This document shows positions 1-10,773 of a stretch of DNA of 30,849 nt, piece by piece; position 1 is the stretch's first letter, and each line of letters opens with the position of its first letter. The stretch is from positions 966 to 31,814 of the forward strand of contig KZ111223.1 of assembly GCA_002077045.2 (NCBI GenBank), in the 5' to 3' direction. The notes below the pieces were generated by a model. That model saw only the letters and a program-made list of their open reading frames with translations. It made no database searches and was not told the DNA's origin. Source of the DNA: Rachicladosporium sp. CCFEE 5018. Lineage: Eukaryota; Ascomycota; Dothideomycetes; Cladosporiales; Cladosporiaceae. Both the position numbers and the translations under genes were made by a program.

Positions 1-84
1 AACCCTAACCCTAACCCTAACCCTAACCCTAACCCTAACCCTAACCCTAACCCTAACCCTAACCCTAACCCTAACCCTAACCCC
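1..84. repeat. Telomere repeat tract (C-rich strand)
   Basis: Thirteen perfect AACCCT units run from base 1 to 78, followed by AACCCC, so this is the left chromosome end written on its C-rich strand. The tract joins directly to retrotransposon sequence with no subtelomeric spacer. The true telomere may be longer than the assembled part. Confidence 0.98.
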
Positions 85-90
85 ACCTAG

Positions 91-1959
91 ATTTACGAGC
101 TATTCGACATTGAGATCGGCTCGAACTTGGCGCAATTGCATTCCCTGTCGCGTAGGGGAATGGCAAGGGTTACTTATGACGGCAACTACTGCACCTCGGC
201 ATCTCCCGACGAAAACGAAGGCACGCGATTGATACACAGCGCCGTGAATGAGGCAACAAGCTGGGAGAGGCGAAGTGGAGCTACCTTTGAAGAAGACAAG
301 ACTGCCTTTATCCACTTCACGCGAAGCCCGGCCCGCATTGACAACACGCCAATTACAGTCAAGGGAGAGCAAATTGGACCAGTTGACAGCACTAAGGTCC
401 TAGGTGTGGTAATGGACTCCGCACTCCGGTACAAGCAGCATGTAGCAAGCGCGGCAACAAGTGGCCTGAAAGCAGCTATAGCGCTGAAACGACTCCGCGG
501 CCTCTCACCAAAAATAGCTCGAAGGCTGTTTGAGGCTACAGTTACGCCAACTGTTGAGAATGCATCAAGTGTGTGGATGCATACGTGCAACACAGCCAAG
601 GCAGCCTTCAGCCGGGTACAGAGAATTGGAGCCTAGGCTGTAACAGGCTGCTTTCGCACTGTAGGGACTGTTATTGCAGAGGCGGAAGCAAGTATACGAA
701 CAGTCCAAGAGCGACATGACATGAGAGCCGCTAAGCTTTGGATCAACATACGCACACTGCCGCAGTCCAATCCACTGACAAGACTGAATGTGAAGAGAAA
801 GGTGAGGAGGTTTGTGGCACCCCTACAGAGGATCGCAACTCTGTACCACAACGCAGCAATGGACAGACTAGAAGACATTGCACCCTACACATTGGCACCT
901 TGGGAACACCGGCTATAGGCATGCATTGAGCCAGATCCAGCTAAGGCACTAAACACAGCAAGATCTACAACAGGCATCCAGATTGTTGTGAGCTCATCTG
1001 TAAGGAACAAGATAGTGGGAATGGGAGGTGCTATCCACGACACAGACTCAATCCTGTATAACGGCATGGACAAGTTATACTCAACTACAATTGGCTGACA
1101 AACGGAACAGAACCCGTACACAGCTACCCTGGCAGCAATATCAGAGGGCTTTCTACACCTCATCCCACGTCCGCAGAGGCGGCAGATTCATATCCTTTCT
1201 AGTGACCAAGGCGCACTCCAAGCAATCAGCAGATCAAAACATCAGTCTGGCCAATCGACCATTATGCAAATCTGCCAGGAAGTGAAGTACCTAAGGGGCC
1301 AGGGGAATGTGGTGAGCCTGCACTGGACGCCACATAGCCAAGATTTTGAGCTTAGCCAGAAGGCAAAAGTAGCGGCTCAAAAGGCTACAGAGAAGGACTG
1401 TGTACCTCAGGTGCAGCGGAAAACAGCCAAGTCAACTTTGATGAATGCGCAGAGGAGGAAGATGAAACCATGCGGACTAGACACCAATACTGGCCAGCAC
1501 CTCCGCCGCGTAGACACAGGTCTGTCAGGACCCCATACCCGCCTTCTGTACAACTCTTTGAAGCGTAGACAGGCAAGCATCTTAGCACAGCTCCACACTG
1601 GCATGTCCCGGTTGAACGGATATCTACACCACATAAACGCAGCAGAGACAGACCAATGCGCATGTGGACAGGAAATGGAGACGGTAGAGCACTTTCTCCT
1701 ACGATGCAAGCTATGGGAGACGCAACGACAGCAGCTACTTCAACTAGCAGAGACAAGACAAGGCAATCTATCGTACCTCCTTAGGGGAAAGACGCGGCTA
1801 GATAACAAGGACTGGACGCCAAACATGAAGGCAGTGCAAATGAGCATCGATTTCGCAATAAGTACAGGTCTTCTCAACACCCAGATGACTATGCAAAGCA
1901 CGCAAGGCACACAATGTACTCAAGGCACAAAAGGCACACAGCGCGCACAAGGCACATAG
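91..1959 (+). pseudogene. LINE ORF2 remnant: reverse transcriptase end, RNase H, CCHC
   Basis: One reading frame stays alignable from base 91 to 1959, broken by TAG at 634-636, TAG at 916-918 and TGA at 1096-1098 (another TAG lies at 88-90). The reverse transcriptase end is recognisable by TSWERRSGATFEEDKTAFIH and VLGVVMDSALRYKQH (about 265-440), and the RNase H part by TEQNPYTATLAAI and HILSSDQGALQAI (about 1100-1240). Near the C terminus CACGQEMETVEHFLLRC fits the CCHC motif of I/Tad elements. The stretch where the catalytic aspartate pair should lie reads YDGN, so the active site looks lost. All four stops can arise from CAG or CGA by C-to-T change. The protein ends in a repetitive Thr-Gln-Gly-Thr tail. 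Non-functional. Confidence 0.88.
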
Positions 1960-1978
1960 CGCACACAAGGCACACAAC
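1893..1978 (+). repeat. Degenerate AAGGCACA minisatellite at the end of LINE ORF2
   Basis: A short repeat of units close to CAAGGCACA occurs at least five times and codes for the repeated Gln-Gly-Thr tail of the LINE protein. It spans the apparent stop codon (1957-1959) and continues into the 3' untranslated region, so the natural stop may have differed. Confidence 0.6.
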
Positions 1979-2346
1979 CTACAACCGGGGACAGACATAT
2001 AGGGGACTAGCAAGTGGGAGACAGCAACCACACCTTGGCAAGACTGACCTAAACAACGGCCTACCTAACCTACACGCACCCTCGTGCCGACAGCATGTAT
2101 TGCTTCATTTGCCGGTGATAGGATAATGAACACTTGGAGAAGCGACTTCAAAGATTACGTGCTACTAAATGACCACGAGACCTCGTAAACCAAGAGCATA
2201 AAAGAGCAGGAGATAGAGGTGAACGGAGGAAGGGCAAACGGATGGGCTTACTTCAATACAAGGCAAAAGTGAGGTAGTGATTATGTAATATATAGCCAGA
2301 GCCCTTTAGGTGCTAGCGGCGGGCGGAATAAATCATTCATTCATTC

Positions 2347-3345
2347 AACACCGTCGATCACAGCTGTTTAAGTCAACCCCTACTATATCAAGTCTCGAAG
2401 AGCCTCGCTATTCCTAAATGTGCCAGACGAGCAGTCTAGCTAGTAAAGAGTAATACCCCCGGCGTTTAAAGGGACCCGACGAAAGACACATGTACCCGAG
2501 AGATCCGTTTAGCAAAGGATTAGGTGCTCTGATCTGGTGTAGTTTCTACGTGCATTAGCGCGGCCAGCGAGTCCGCTAAGTTAGCTAAGTTACAATGTTT
2601 TCCTTATAGTGGATTACAAAAATCTCACTAGCGCCGGGATCCATTGTGGCGTATATTCTAGAAGTTTCCACGGGCTACGTGATAAGGTTCACTTGCTACT
2701 GCCTAGCAGACGATGCTGCTAGAGAGATCGTACGTCGCTGTTATCACCACAAAAGCAACTATGTCTAATCGAGCAAGTCAGGTACTAGCGCAGGGTCTTC
2801 CTCCTAGCGTGCCGAGATTATCCGTGCCCTAGCTGATTATGGCGATATCCCTCGCACTACCCTCTAGTATCGCGCACAGCGGCCCCATCGGAAGAGAAAG
2901 CACTCGTGAAAGTAAGTCGTGGAAGAGGGTTCGATCCGCTAGTTTTCCGTGTAAATCCAACCCCCCTTCCACAATCTCCACAAATCTTCGCCTTGAATCA
3001 TTATTGATGTCGTCATCGCTCTATCACCGTATCATCAACGCTCTTGGCTGGCACATGGTCCACATAGGGATTTAGAGCCTAACTTTGCATGTGTGCGGAA
3101 ATAATTCAAGCAACTTGACACCTCAACTAGTGCACTCCCGGTTCACTCCCTTCTCAGTACTACACCAAGCTGGACTGACTAGGACATTCCCAGACATCTA
3201 AGGTAAGATTGCCGTGGCTCTGTGTGAAATATTTACAGCACGTCGCAGTGGAGCTTGAAACTCCATTGACAGCGCCCCATGTCTACGAGCGAAGTGTGAA
3301 CATGATCCCACAGCGCACAAGCTAAGATGTATTCAGTTCTAGATC
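2347..3345. other. Gene-free spacer between LINE and NmrA-like gene
   Basis: About 1 kb with no open frame that can be supported. The reading frame at 2839-3075 (78 codons) has no recognisable domain and no intron signals. The last few hundred bases presumably hold the promoter of the downstream gene. Confidence 0.5.
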
Positions 3346-4117
3346 ATGCGGCTTTTAGTGCTGGGCGGCAACGGCAGAACTGGCGTACATGTCGTCGATA
3401 GAGCGCTCGCTCGCGGTTCGTAAGCTCTGTCATGTCGGTTTTTATAAACCCTTGGCTAAGTCCACAAAGGTCACAGGGTTTCGGCGCTGGTCCGACATCC
3501 TTTCACTCTTCCCGTGAGGAAGGGACTTGACGTGTTTCAAGGTTCGTCGGATTTCTAGTGCCTGTCCCATCAAGCAGCTGACTGGCGCAGGTACACCACT
3601 AGTTCTCGAGGATATCTGCAAAGCTTGTCTAGGTCAAGGACAATTCGCACCTGATGCTGTAATTGTCACTTTGAATCCCAGCAGGACGACTGATAGCCCG
3701 TTTGCCAGGCCAATTGCTCCGCCCCGTTTTATGGCTGACTCCGTGGCCAATGCCATCACAGTAATGAAGCAGCATAATGTTCCGAAAATTGTTGTCATGC
3801 AGGCGCTAGGCGTTGGGGACTCATTCCCCAATTTGCCTATATGGATGCGCTCTGTACGGCACTGGACGTACATGAAACATTCGTACGACGATCACGACTT
3901 GGTCGACGAGGAGGTCAAGTCGTCCGGCATCAACTATGTACTGCCTCGCCCACCTTGGCTTACGAATGGAAGAACAACACCTGTGAGAGTGTTCGGTAAT
4001 ACGGGAAAGGGCATTGGGAATTTCGCGACTGTGTCGAGAGCGTCTGTTGCGGACTTCTTGCTGGATGCTTGCGAGAAGAAGGATTGGGACAGGTCTACAC
4101 CTGTGATTGCTAGGTAA
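3346..4117 (+). CDS. NmrA-like NAD(P)-binding (atypical short-chain dehydrogenase) protein
   Basis: Three exons (3346-3415, 3470-3541, 3591-4117) give a 222-residue protein. Exon 1 starts at ATG and encodes MRLLVLGGNGRTG, the first beta strand and glycine-rich dinucleotide loop of a Rossmann fold. Splicing gives ARGHRVSALVRHP and GLDVFQGTPLVLED, both typical of NmrA-like/SDR_a5 proteins. Exon 3 holds DAVIVTLNPSR, VPKIVVMQALGVGDSFPNL, DHDLVDEEVKSSGINYVLPR and VFGNTGKG. Both introns (54 and 49 bp) use the donor GTTCGT, and intron 2 has a CTGAC branch site. Length and motifs match intact family members, so it is probably functional. The family binds NAD(P) and acts as a redox sensor or reductase, often in secondary metabolism; the substrate is unknown. 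Other splice choices keep the frame less well. Confidence 0.87.
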
Positions 4118-5794
4118 TTTGAGGTCGATGCACTTTATGGCGTATTAAAGAATGCTGTGAGCAGCTTCATCTACAAGCAAGCAAGACCAGCAATTTTTAC
4201 CTGACTTGCTTTTCGGTGCGTGAAAATTGATGCGCCGCCGGACGGAGAGCGCACACCTTCACGTGGTATCTGGTGTGAGTAGCTACGTATACAGCGAAAC
4301 CAAGTGCGCTACAGAACAGTCGACCTTGAGTGCCCAAAGCGACAAGCGCGTACTCGAAAACAAGGCTGGACCGCTTCTCTCTTCACGCTAGTCGGTGATC
4401 TTCCGATACTCGATACATCTGATTGCCCTGCCGGAACTGGGCGTAAGTATTGACTTTGTGGACAGCGTGAGGTTGTGATGGGTGTTGGTGTAGTGTACTT
4501 GCAGCTCTCCTGACAGTTCTCATGAGATGCTATTCTCGTCACAGTCGTACCCAGAGATTTTTGGTAGTGTCGCGTGCTGAGTCTGATCATTCGTGGGGTT
4601 GCACTTCATTCGATGAGCCGACCGTAGCGTGTTCGTCGATCTCCCGTGTAGCGGCCCAGTGTGGCGAATGCGGTAATAAGAATGCGGCTAAGCCCCGCAC
4701 TTGTGATGCATTGAATGGCTTAAATCATACTGGTAGCAATCGCCACATCTCTTCAGCTGTGAATACCCTGTGCTTTGTGAGAGATATTGTGTAGCCCGCC
4801 CGTTCCGTATGTCCCAACCAACCACATGCAATTGTCGGGAACGTCAGCCCGTGCGGATTCGATACCCACATGGCACTGCCGGTCTCGACTTCCTCGAGGA
4901 TGACCTGAAAAGGCACCTCGCCCGCACGGGATGTGGTTTGTTGCAGTCTCTGGGCTCGGGACTACCGCACGCGGGCGTGCAGACACAGTGGGTGATGCGC
5001 CCATGCGGGAGAAATGCCCACACGGGTTGAGGTTCGGGACTATCCGTGAAAATTCCCAAGCATCCCACATGCTCAGATCGTCCCTGCGGACATGAGGATG
5101 ATTTGGAATGGGTCCATGAAGTGAGGCAGACCTGCCCCGTCACCTGGTCGTGTGGCTCGGGCCACGCGACTGACTCACGCTGCTGGTCTACAAGTCCACC
5201 AAATGACTCCAGACTCACAGCATAAGCAACATAAGTTAGTGAGTGTCATGCTCTGTGGAGCTTGCCTGTTGCCGCAGGAAGCTAATAATCTGCGCCAAAG
5301 CTATCGGCGAGGTCTAGCAAGCGTCGATTTGGTAGTCGTACTGCGTGGGCTGCTCCACCCCTTTTTAAACCGGTGACCTCTAGCCCACAGTAAGGTCTGG
5401 GAGGTTCGTTATGATCGACGGCACGTTCTAAGGCAAGACAAGTACATGTGCAGGGGCCGCAAAGACCAGAGAACGAAGCTGGAGGCTAAGCGGTGGCGAT
5501 CATGGCCGCGTAGGCGATACAACGCGGTAACGATTTAAACTGATCCCCTCCTCGTTCATGACACCCCACTCACTGTGGAGCGTACCTCACTTTTCACTCC
5601 ATGGGACTCTATCGCATTGGACACAGTCCAGTGCGGTCGTTCAATCCATGCTTGACCACCTCAAAGCGACTTGAGCTTCGGCTTCCGGCAGCCCCATCAG
5701 TCGCGCTGTGTCCGCGTGCCTTCCCTAGGTCAAGACTTCGAGAGGGAGACTACTGCAATATCGATACGCTAAACAGACAGCATGCCACAAGCCT
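4118..5794. other. Spacer without supportable genes
   Basis: About 1.7 kb between the NmrA-like gene and the convergent Zn2Cys6 gene. Several 60-125-codon frames exist on both strands (for example 4844-5218 minus) but none shows a domain, signal peptide or credible intron. The 4850-5050 part has normal GC content and repeats short sequences of the CCCRCAYGSG type. It may be a relic of a gene too decayed to name. Confidence 0.45.
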
Positions 5795-6698
5795 TCATTG
5801 ACGAGGAGCCCTCTTCGAACGCTGATCAGTTGCAATGTGGCTCTCCCCAGCCGGTGGAGCCATATGAAACTGCTGTGAGACCTGCTGGGATATCTCCATT
5901 TCGCCGGCTTGGAGCTGCTCGGCCGGTACACCCATGCTAAGACTCCGCTGTCTACCAGACGGGGTTTGATACGCCGTACATGGTGCGTAGTACCCTGGGT
6001 ACGGTAGATTCTGTTCCACCCGCGGCATTGCTGTGAAAGGCATGGTAGCCACCTGGGTGCTCTGTTGAGAAGAGAAGAAGTCCATATTGTGGCCAACGGA
6101 CTGCGTGTAGCTCTGCGGAAGAGAGGCCGTGGCATCCGAATATGCCTCACCTCCCTCGCCGGATGCATCCTCCTCTGCGTTGTCGACAGGGTACTCCCAC
6201 GGGAAGCTCCCCTGCTGAACCTCTGTGCCGTCTCGAGATTCGCGTCCGCCAACGAGTATGCCGTCATACTGCCCTTCTCGGAGTCGATTGAGGACTTCGA
6301 CTGCGGCATCTGATGGTAGCGTGCGTAAGGTACTGATCAATGATGCATGCGCTTCGAGTTCATGCTGAATCTTGGACTGGTTCTCGACAAGCGCTTGCTG
6401 TCGGGTCTGTCCGGCGGGTAGTTCGTACTCGCACGTCAACTTGGCCTTGCCACAGGACTTGCACTTCGGCCGGGTTTCGTCGCACTGATGCATCGCTGTC
6501 AGCGCGTTGTAGGCAATGAGGGTGAAGCAAGGTGGGTATCACTTTGATTTTCCGCCGGCGGCATTGCTGACAGGCCTGCTTGCCTTGATGACGTTTTTCC
6601 TTGTTCCCCGCTGACTCCTCTTCGTGCAGAGCGTCTACAGTGCTAGACGCTTCGACATCGATCCATGTAGCGAAATCGACCGCACGGCTGCCACTCAT
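5795..6698 (-). CDS. Zn2Cys6 (fungal binuclear cluster) transcription factor
   Basis: Two exons (6698-6543 and 6484-5795) encode about 281 residues. A 58-bp intron (6542-6485, donor GTGATA, branch GCTGAC, acceptor CAG) lies inside the zinc cluster. Splicing joins CQQCRRRKIK to CDETRPKCKSCGKAKLTCEY, giving the full CX2CX6CX6CX2CX6C pattern with the conserved basic segment. Next come a short helical region (LISTLRTLPSDAAVEVLNRL) and a Gln/Ser/Pro-rich tail. There is no large fungal-specific transcription factor domain, so this is a short member or a C-terminally shortened one. It should be a nuclear DNA-binding regulator. The NmrA-like gene lies 1.7 kb downstream of its stop and points toward it; a functional link is only possible. 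Confidence 0.87.
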
Positions 6699-9230
6699 CT
6701 TGCACTGGGATCGGCAAAGCTTTCAAACACGTAGCAGGTTGATGTGTTGGGCGGCTCTGCGGCCTCAGAGATCGTAGCTCGGTATGACACGCAGTAGACT
6801 TGCAGGTATCCCTTTCGTTAGTCTGGCAATACGGTATTTATCATACGATAGACTTACGGCTTTGCGTAGTGTCATTGTCAATGTTGGTGGCGAGTAGACC
6901 CTGTGTGAGAGACCTCCAATCACAGATACCCGAGCTGCTAGACTACCCGCGCCGTAACCAGATCAGCACGGCGTCACTTTCGGCGATGGTGGCCCGACAG
7001 GCTTGGCACACGCGTGGAACTCCAGCAAGATGGGGTCGCTGGTGAAGCGACGTGCAACGACTCGGATACTCAATCCCGCCAGTACGGTGATGCGGCGCAT
7101 TGCTAGACATACAGTAGATGCGTGAAGTGTGGTCTAGAGGTGAGCATGTGTACCGACGGCGTGGCAGACGGCAAGGTTATCGGCGATGCGTAGCAGGACG
7201 TCCGCATGAAGGATCAGGTCTTGAGATGCCCCCCTCGACTGATCGACGATCGCTACCGCGGAGACGGTCCACAGGGCCGCTATAGAAATATCGCAATGAT
7301 GCACTGCCGATAAGATCTGCATACAGTCTTGCAGACATCCACGATGCAATTGAGACTTGAGCACCCCAAAATTCGGACAACCGCAGAACGCCATTCCTCA
7401 TCTGACAGATCGCGATCAGAGTTCATGGACAGAATTGCGGGCGCAGGGTGCAACACGCAGATCTCATGATCAGCGGGCGGGCTCATATATAGGTCAGGAT
7501 TGGACGTGGAGCCGCCACTCACGCCGCGCCATCTCGCTGACTAAGCATAGGGCTTGCAAAGCTTATTCAACGGACGCGAGTTCACCTCCTCGTTGTATAG
7601 CATTGTACCGCAGCATCGTTCGACCCTTGTCACACCAGACCACCAATATGACGCTTGACATCGCTGATCAAAAGCTCTGCACGAGGCGAGATCTTCATAA
7701 TGAGGTGTGGTAGAGCTACCTGTATGCCACCTGCAAGCTGGGTCGCATCGAGCCGAAGTGCTATGAGTTCAGGATTGCAGTGCTACGATTTAGGCCACTT
7801 CACCTCTTCCCCAGCTACAGTCGTCAGACTATCAAAGGCAATCCCGGCACCTCTACAGAATCTTAGGCCGGGCGCCCTTTTATACACGGTCACACCGTGG
7901 GCAGCAGAGCCGGTGCGAACGGCACGTCAACGAGCAACGCGCTGTACAAAGGACGACTTACTCTCTGCCACACATGCTGCACGGCGCAACGTGATCGCGA
8001 CAAACCAACCGAGCGCGCTTGATGGCAACGATTGTTCGAGCACTTCGTGGTGAAGATCGATCCAGAGAACTCCATTAATCGCGATGGCTCGTATCCGGCC
8101 TCCTAAAGCTGGTCTGGCGTGAAACCCTGTCAGCAAGTGCTGACAACCCGGAAGTGTCACGGTCAATACCATTACGATTTCAATCATCAAGCCTACAACG
8201 GACCTCACAACACACAGTACACAATTCATGTCACATCATGTTTTCTTAAGCCGCTGCCAGTGTAGAGATTGTAAGCCGTGGCGCCACGAAACATTGAGCA
8301 TACAAATTACGGAGGAGAGAGGGCTCTGGACGTTGATGAGGCTTTTGAGCAAGAGTCGAAAGCACTGCATGAGCAGGATGGCTCTCAGGTCCCAGCGCAT
8401 GAGGATAACATGATCGGTGGAGTTTTTGATGCCTAAGTCAAGACCCGGCTGCAAGATCCCACCACTTGGGCATCGGGAGGACATCACAGAGGGAGACATG
8501 CAAGTCATTAAGACTATAGTGGTGGAGATCGTGAACCTCATGGCCCTAAGGAATTTGCTAGGGGTGAAAATTCTGGGGATGAAGATGAGATATGGGCAGC
8601 TGAGGTAGCTGGAGGCTTAGGAGTTTGTCCCTGGTTGGACACAGGGAATCATGACCTAAGCCTTCCTAGCAGTCAATTGCCGGGAAGGCATGCTCTACCA
8701 CGCAGAGCCAAAGGTGCGCCATAACGAAGAAGCAGTCGACAAAGTGGACGAACATTAGTTACGGATTTGTGAGCGATATCATTGTCATAGCTCACAGCTT
8801 CAATATTACTACCCTTCAGTTCATCTGTAGCGATAGCAGTATCCACGATGCGGTGTTCGGTAAAGTGTTGCATGGCCTTGTGTAACGGTACTGGATGGCA
8901 TTTGGCCAAGCCCAATCTTTTCTGCTCACGGTGGAGAGGGACGAGGTTCTAATGATTATGTAGGTTGTACCGCTACCGGTGTAGGCGGTAGTCACTCTTC
9001 GCAATGTTTCTAGATCTGCCTAACAAGTGTAGCCCCTTGCGTATCGTCGCTTTGTTACTGGACCTTGTTCCTCTAATACACCACCTGCCAGGGCCATGAT
9101 AACCAGTATGCTCCGCTGTGCAGCTTTGGAGATACGGCGATGGTTGAGAGATAAGAGTACGGCTTGCGTAGGGTCGAGGCGCAGGTCGTATCGTCGTCGT
9201 TGTCGGACAACCACAGTCTGTCGGTAATAT
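6699..9230. other. Spacer with possible decayed gene fragments
   Basis: About 2.5 kb with no gene that can be named. On the minus strand 7134-7522 has overlapping frames containing DRDLSDEEWRSAVVRILG and ALWTVSAVAIVDQSRGASQD, which look protein-like but need frame changes to connect. On the plus strand 8278-8436 reads as a short acidic stretch (GGERALDVDEAFEQESKALH) ending in TAA. Neither has a recognised family. The promoter of the Zn2Cys6 gene must lie just above 6698. Confidence 0.4.
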
Positions 9231-10602
9231 TCATCGTATTGGTATTGCCTCACACCGCTCTTCGTCGAATGCTTCTCCGTCCATGACGCCGTGTACGTAC
9301 GCTTCGCCTATCAACGTAAAAGCAAGCTCGTCAGTTGGCCTCAGACATAGGGGCACACGTCCACCTTTGCACACAGCAACGAGATCCCCAACCGCTGCCG
9401 ATCTGGGCAGCAACGCAAGTCTACCTTGAGCAGTCCGTCCCGTACGTCGATTGTATGCATGATCCAAGACGTCGCCGAATTTACCATAAATCTGCCAAGT
9501 CTTGCGCAAGTGGCCGGCAAAAGCGAGCGTTTTGTACAGCTTCATTATGGCGGATCTGACTTTGAGAAGATTCCGGATGGGCGCAAGAGATTCGAGCCAT
9601 TCTTCAAAGACAAGCTTGGTCGCCTCGGGACCGCCAGGAAGGTCGTTGCCCGCTGTCAGTACTTCGAGGTAGGCGGCCAAAATATCTGCCTTGAAGCGAC
9701 CAGGCCCTTTGTCGTGAATCCTTGCGAGCTTCCCCCACTCCACGAAGCGCTCAAGCGGGTCGAGAAATCTGAACAGCTCATGGAACGCGCTGTGCGTTCT
9801 GTGCCCCAGATATCTTAAGAGCTCAGGCACGTCTTGCAGGAATGCGCTTACATTTTGTGACAACGGAGCGTCGTCTGGGACTTTTGTCTGGGCGGCTTCG
9901 AATTCTGAATCATGCACTTCGTCGAACCAATCATCTAGCATTAAGTCGAGGTGTCCAGCATTTTCGACGATCCGGTCGATGGTATGGCCCTTGAGGATTA
10001 ACACGTCACCTTGCCCACTGATACGTAGCTCTGGGGTAGCGCGCCGACTGGCTTGTGTCAACAAAGGCAACTCCGCCTTATTCACTGTCAAGGGAGTGGT
10101 CTGAGGTGGCCGAGTCCAGTCCGGGACCCAAGATGAGGAGTCCGCTATTGGCTCTGCCATGCCCACGAAGTCCAGGATACTACGATATATTAGGATCGAG
10201 CGAGCAACATCTCGATAGACCTGCTGGTAGGGCAGAGTGTAGTCTGGACCAATTTCGAGATCGGCGATGTTCTTGCCAACAAGGCCAAGCATTGAATAAA
10301 CCTTGTCCGCTGGATTCGTAGCCTCTCGGAACCGATGCCGATGTAGCAGACCCAATAGGGTGGCAGCCGAATCTTGCGAGCTCAAGATCAATTCAGACTG
10401 TGCGGTCATATTAGGAAATGTCGGCTCTGGATCGCGCGCGTAACCAATGAGGCTCGTTTCGAACACTCCCGTCTCTTTCCCAAACTCAATGCCTGCATCA
10501 TAGTCGTTCCAAGGCAGGGTGTCGGAACCGGAGACGATCAAGGCTTCACGCGCAAGGACAACCTCCTGCACGGCCCATACTCGCGTGGACCAAGGCCGTT
10601 TG
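9231..10602 (-). pseudogene. HET-domain protein, C-terminal part (gene split by hAT insertion)
   Basis: An uninterrupted frame reads from the insertion point to the stop at 9231. It begins with KRPWSTRVWAVQEVVLAREA, the conserved end of the HET (heterokaryon incompatibility) domain. It continues with NPADKVYSMLGLVG, PDYTLPYQQVYRDVARSIL and SSWVPDWT, and ends with GEAYVHGVMDGEAF, the usual C-terminal motif of large HET proteins. Together with 13597-14258 it would make a protein of about 680 residues, normal for the family. HET proteins trigger cell death after fusion of genetically different hyphae. This half alone lacks the N-terminal HET motifs and its own promoter. The long clean frame suggests the gene was broken fairly recently. 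The first ATG-like start in this half is not a plausible gene start. Confidence 0.9.
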
Positions 10603-10610
10603 GTGATACT
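10603..10610. repeat. Target-site duplication, left copy
   Basis: GTGATACT, matching GTGATAGT at 13597-13604 in seven of eight bases. Removing the element and one copy joins the two HET halves in frame, which supports the assignment. Confidence 0.75.
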
Positions 10611-10628
10611 GCAGAGGCGTGCACAAAC

Positions 10629-10740
10629 AAGTCAAGTAAGTTGTTGGTGAGGCCTTGAGTTGCTTGAGGCTTCGGCCACTCCCGCTTGAGTTGCTTGATC
10701 AAGTGAAGGATCAACTTGAAGTTGACTTGGCTTGTTTGAA
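10629..10740. repeat. hAT subterminal repeats, left end
   Basis: The 12-mer TTGAGTTGCTTG occurs at about 10655 and 10686, with related CAAGTCAAG/CTTGACTTG-like pieces around it. The same word and its complement recur near the opposite end (13456-13570). Clusters of short subterminal repeats are typical transposase-binding regions of hAT elements. Confidence 0.65.
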
Positions 10741-10773
10741 GGGGTCTTAGCACTGATTTGGAAGTGAAGTTGT

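Larger units (their letters stand above)
85..2346 (+). mobile_element. 5'-truncated Tad/I-like LINE retrotransposon
   Basis: A non-LTR retrotransposon fragment reads away from the telomere. It contains the end of a reverse transcriptase domain, a thumb/connection region, an RNase H-like stretch and a C-terminal CCHC-type motif, then about 390 bp of 3' untranslated sequence. The 3' end carries AATAAA at 2327-2332 and a short tail of three ATTC units (2335-2346), the type of simple-repeat tail expected at a LINE terminus. The 5' half (ORF1, endonuclease, most of the reverse transcriptase) is missing because the telomere begins inside the reverse transcriptase. No target-site duplication can be sought because the 5' flank is telomere. 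Confidence 0.88.

Noticed and set aside
1385..1756. Minus-strand frames of 100-123 codons opposite the LINE
   Set aside because: The plus strand has clear RNase H and CCHC motifs in one continuous frame.
2839..3075. 78-codon plus-strand frame
   Set aside because: Starts with a plausible codon but has no domain, signal peptide or codon pattern supporting a gene.
3420..3476. Alternative NmrA intron 1 with donor GTAAGC and acceptor CAG at 3476
   Set aside because: It keeps the frame but deletes the conserved Gly-His-Arg of the second beta strand; the GTTCGT donor at 3416 gives the better family match.
5725..6309. 194-codon minus-strand frame
   Set aside because: Shadow of Zn2Cys6 exon 2 in another frame; the other frame carries the zinc cluster.
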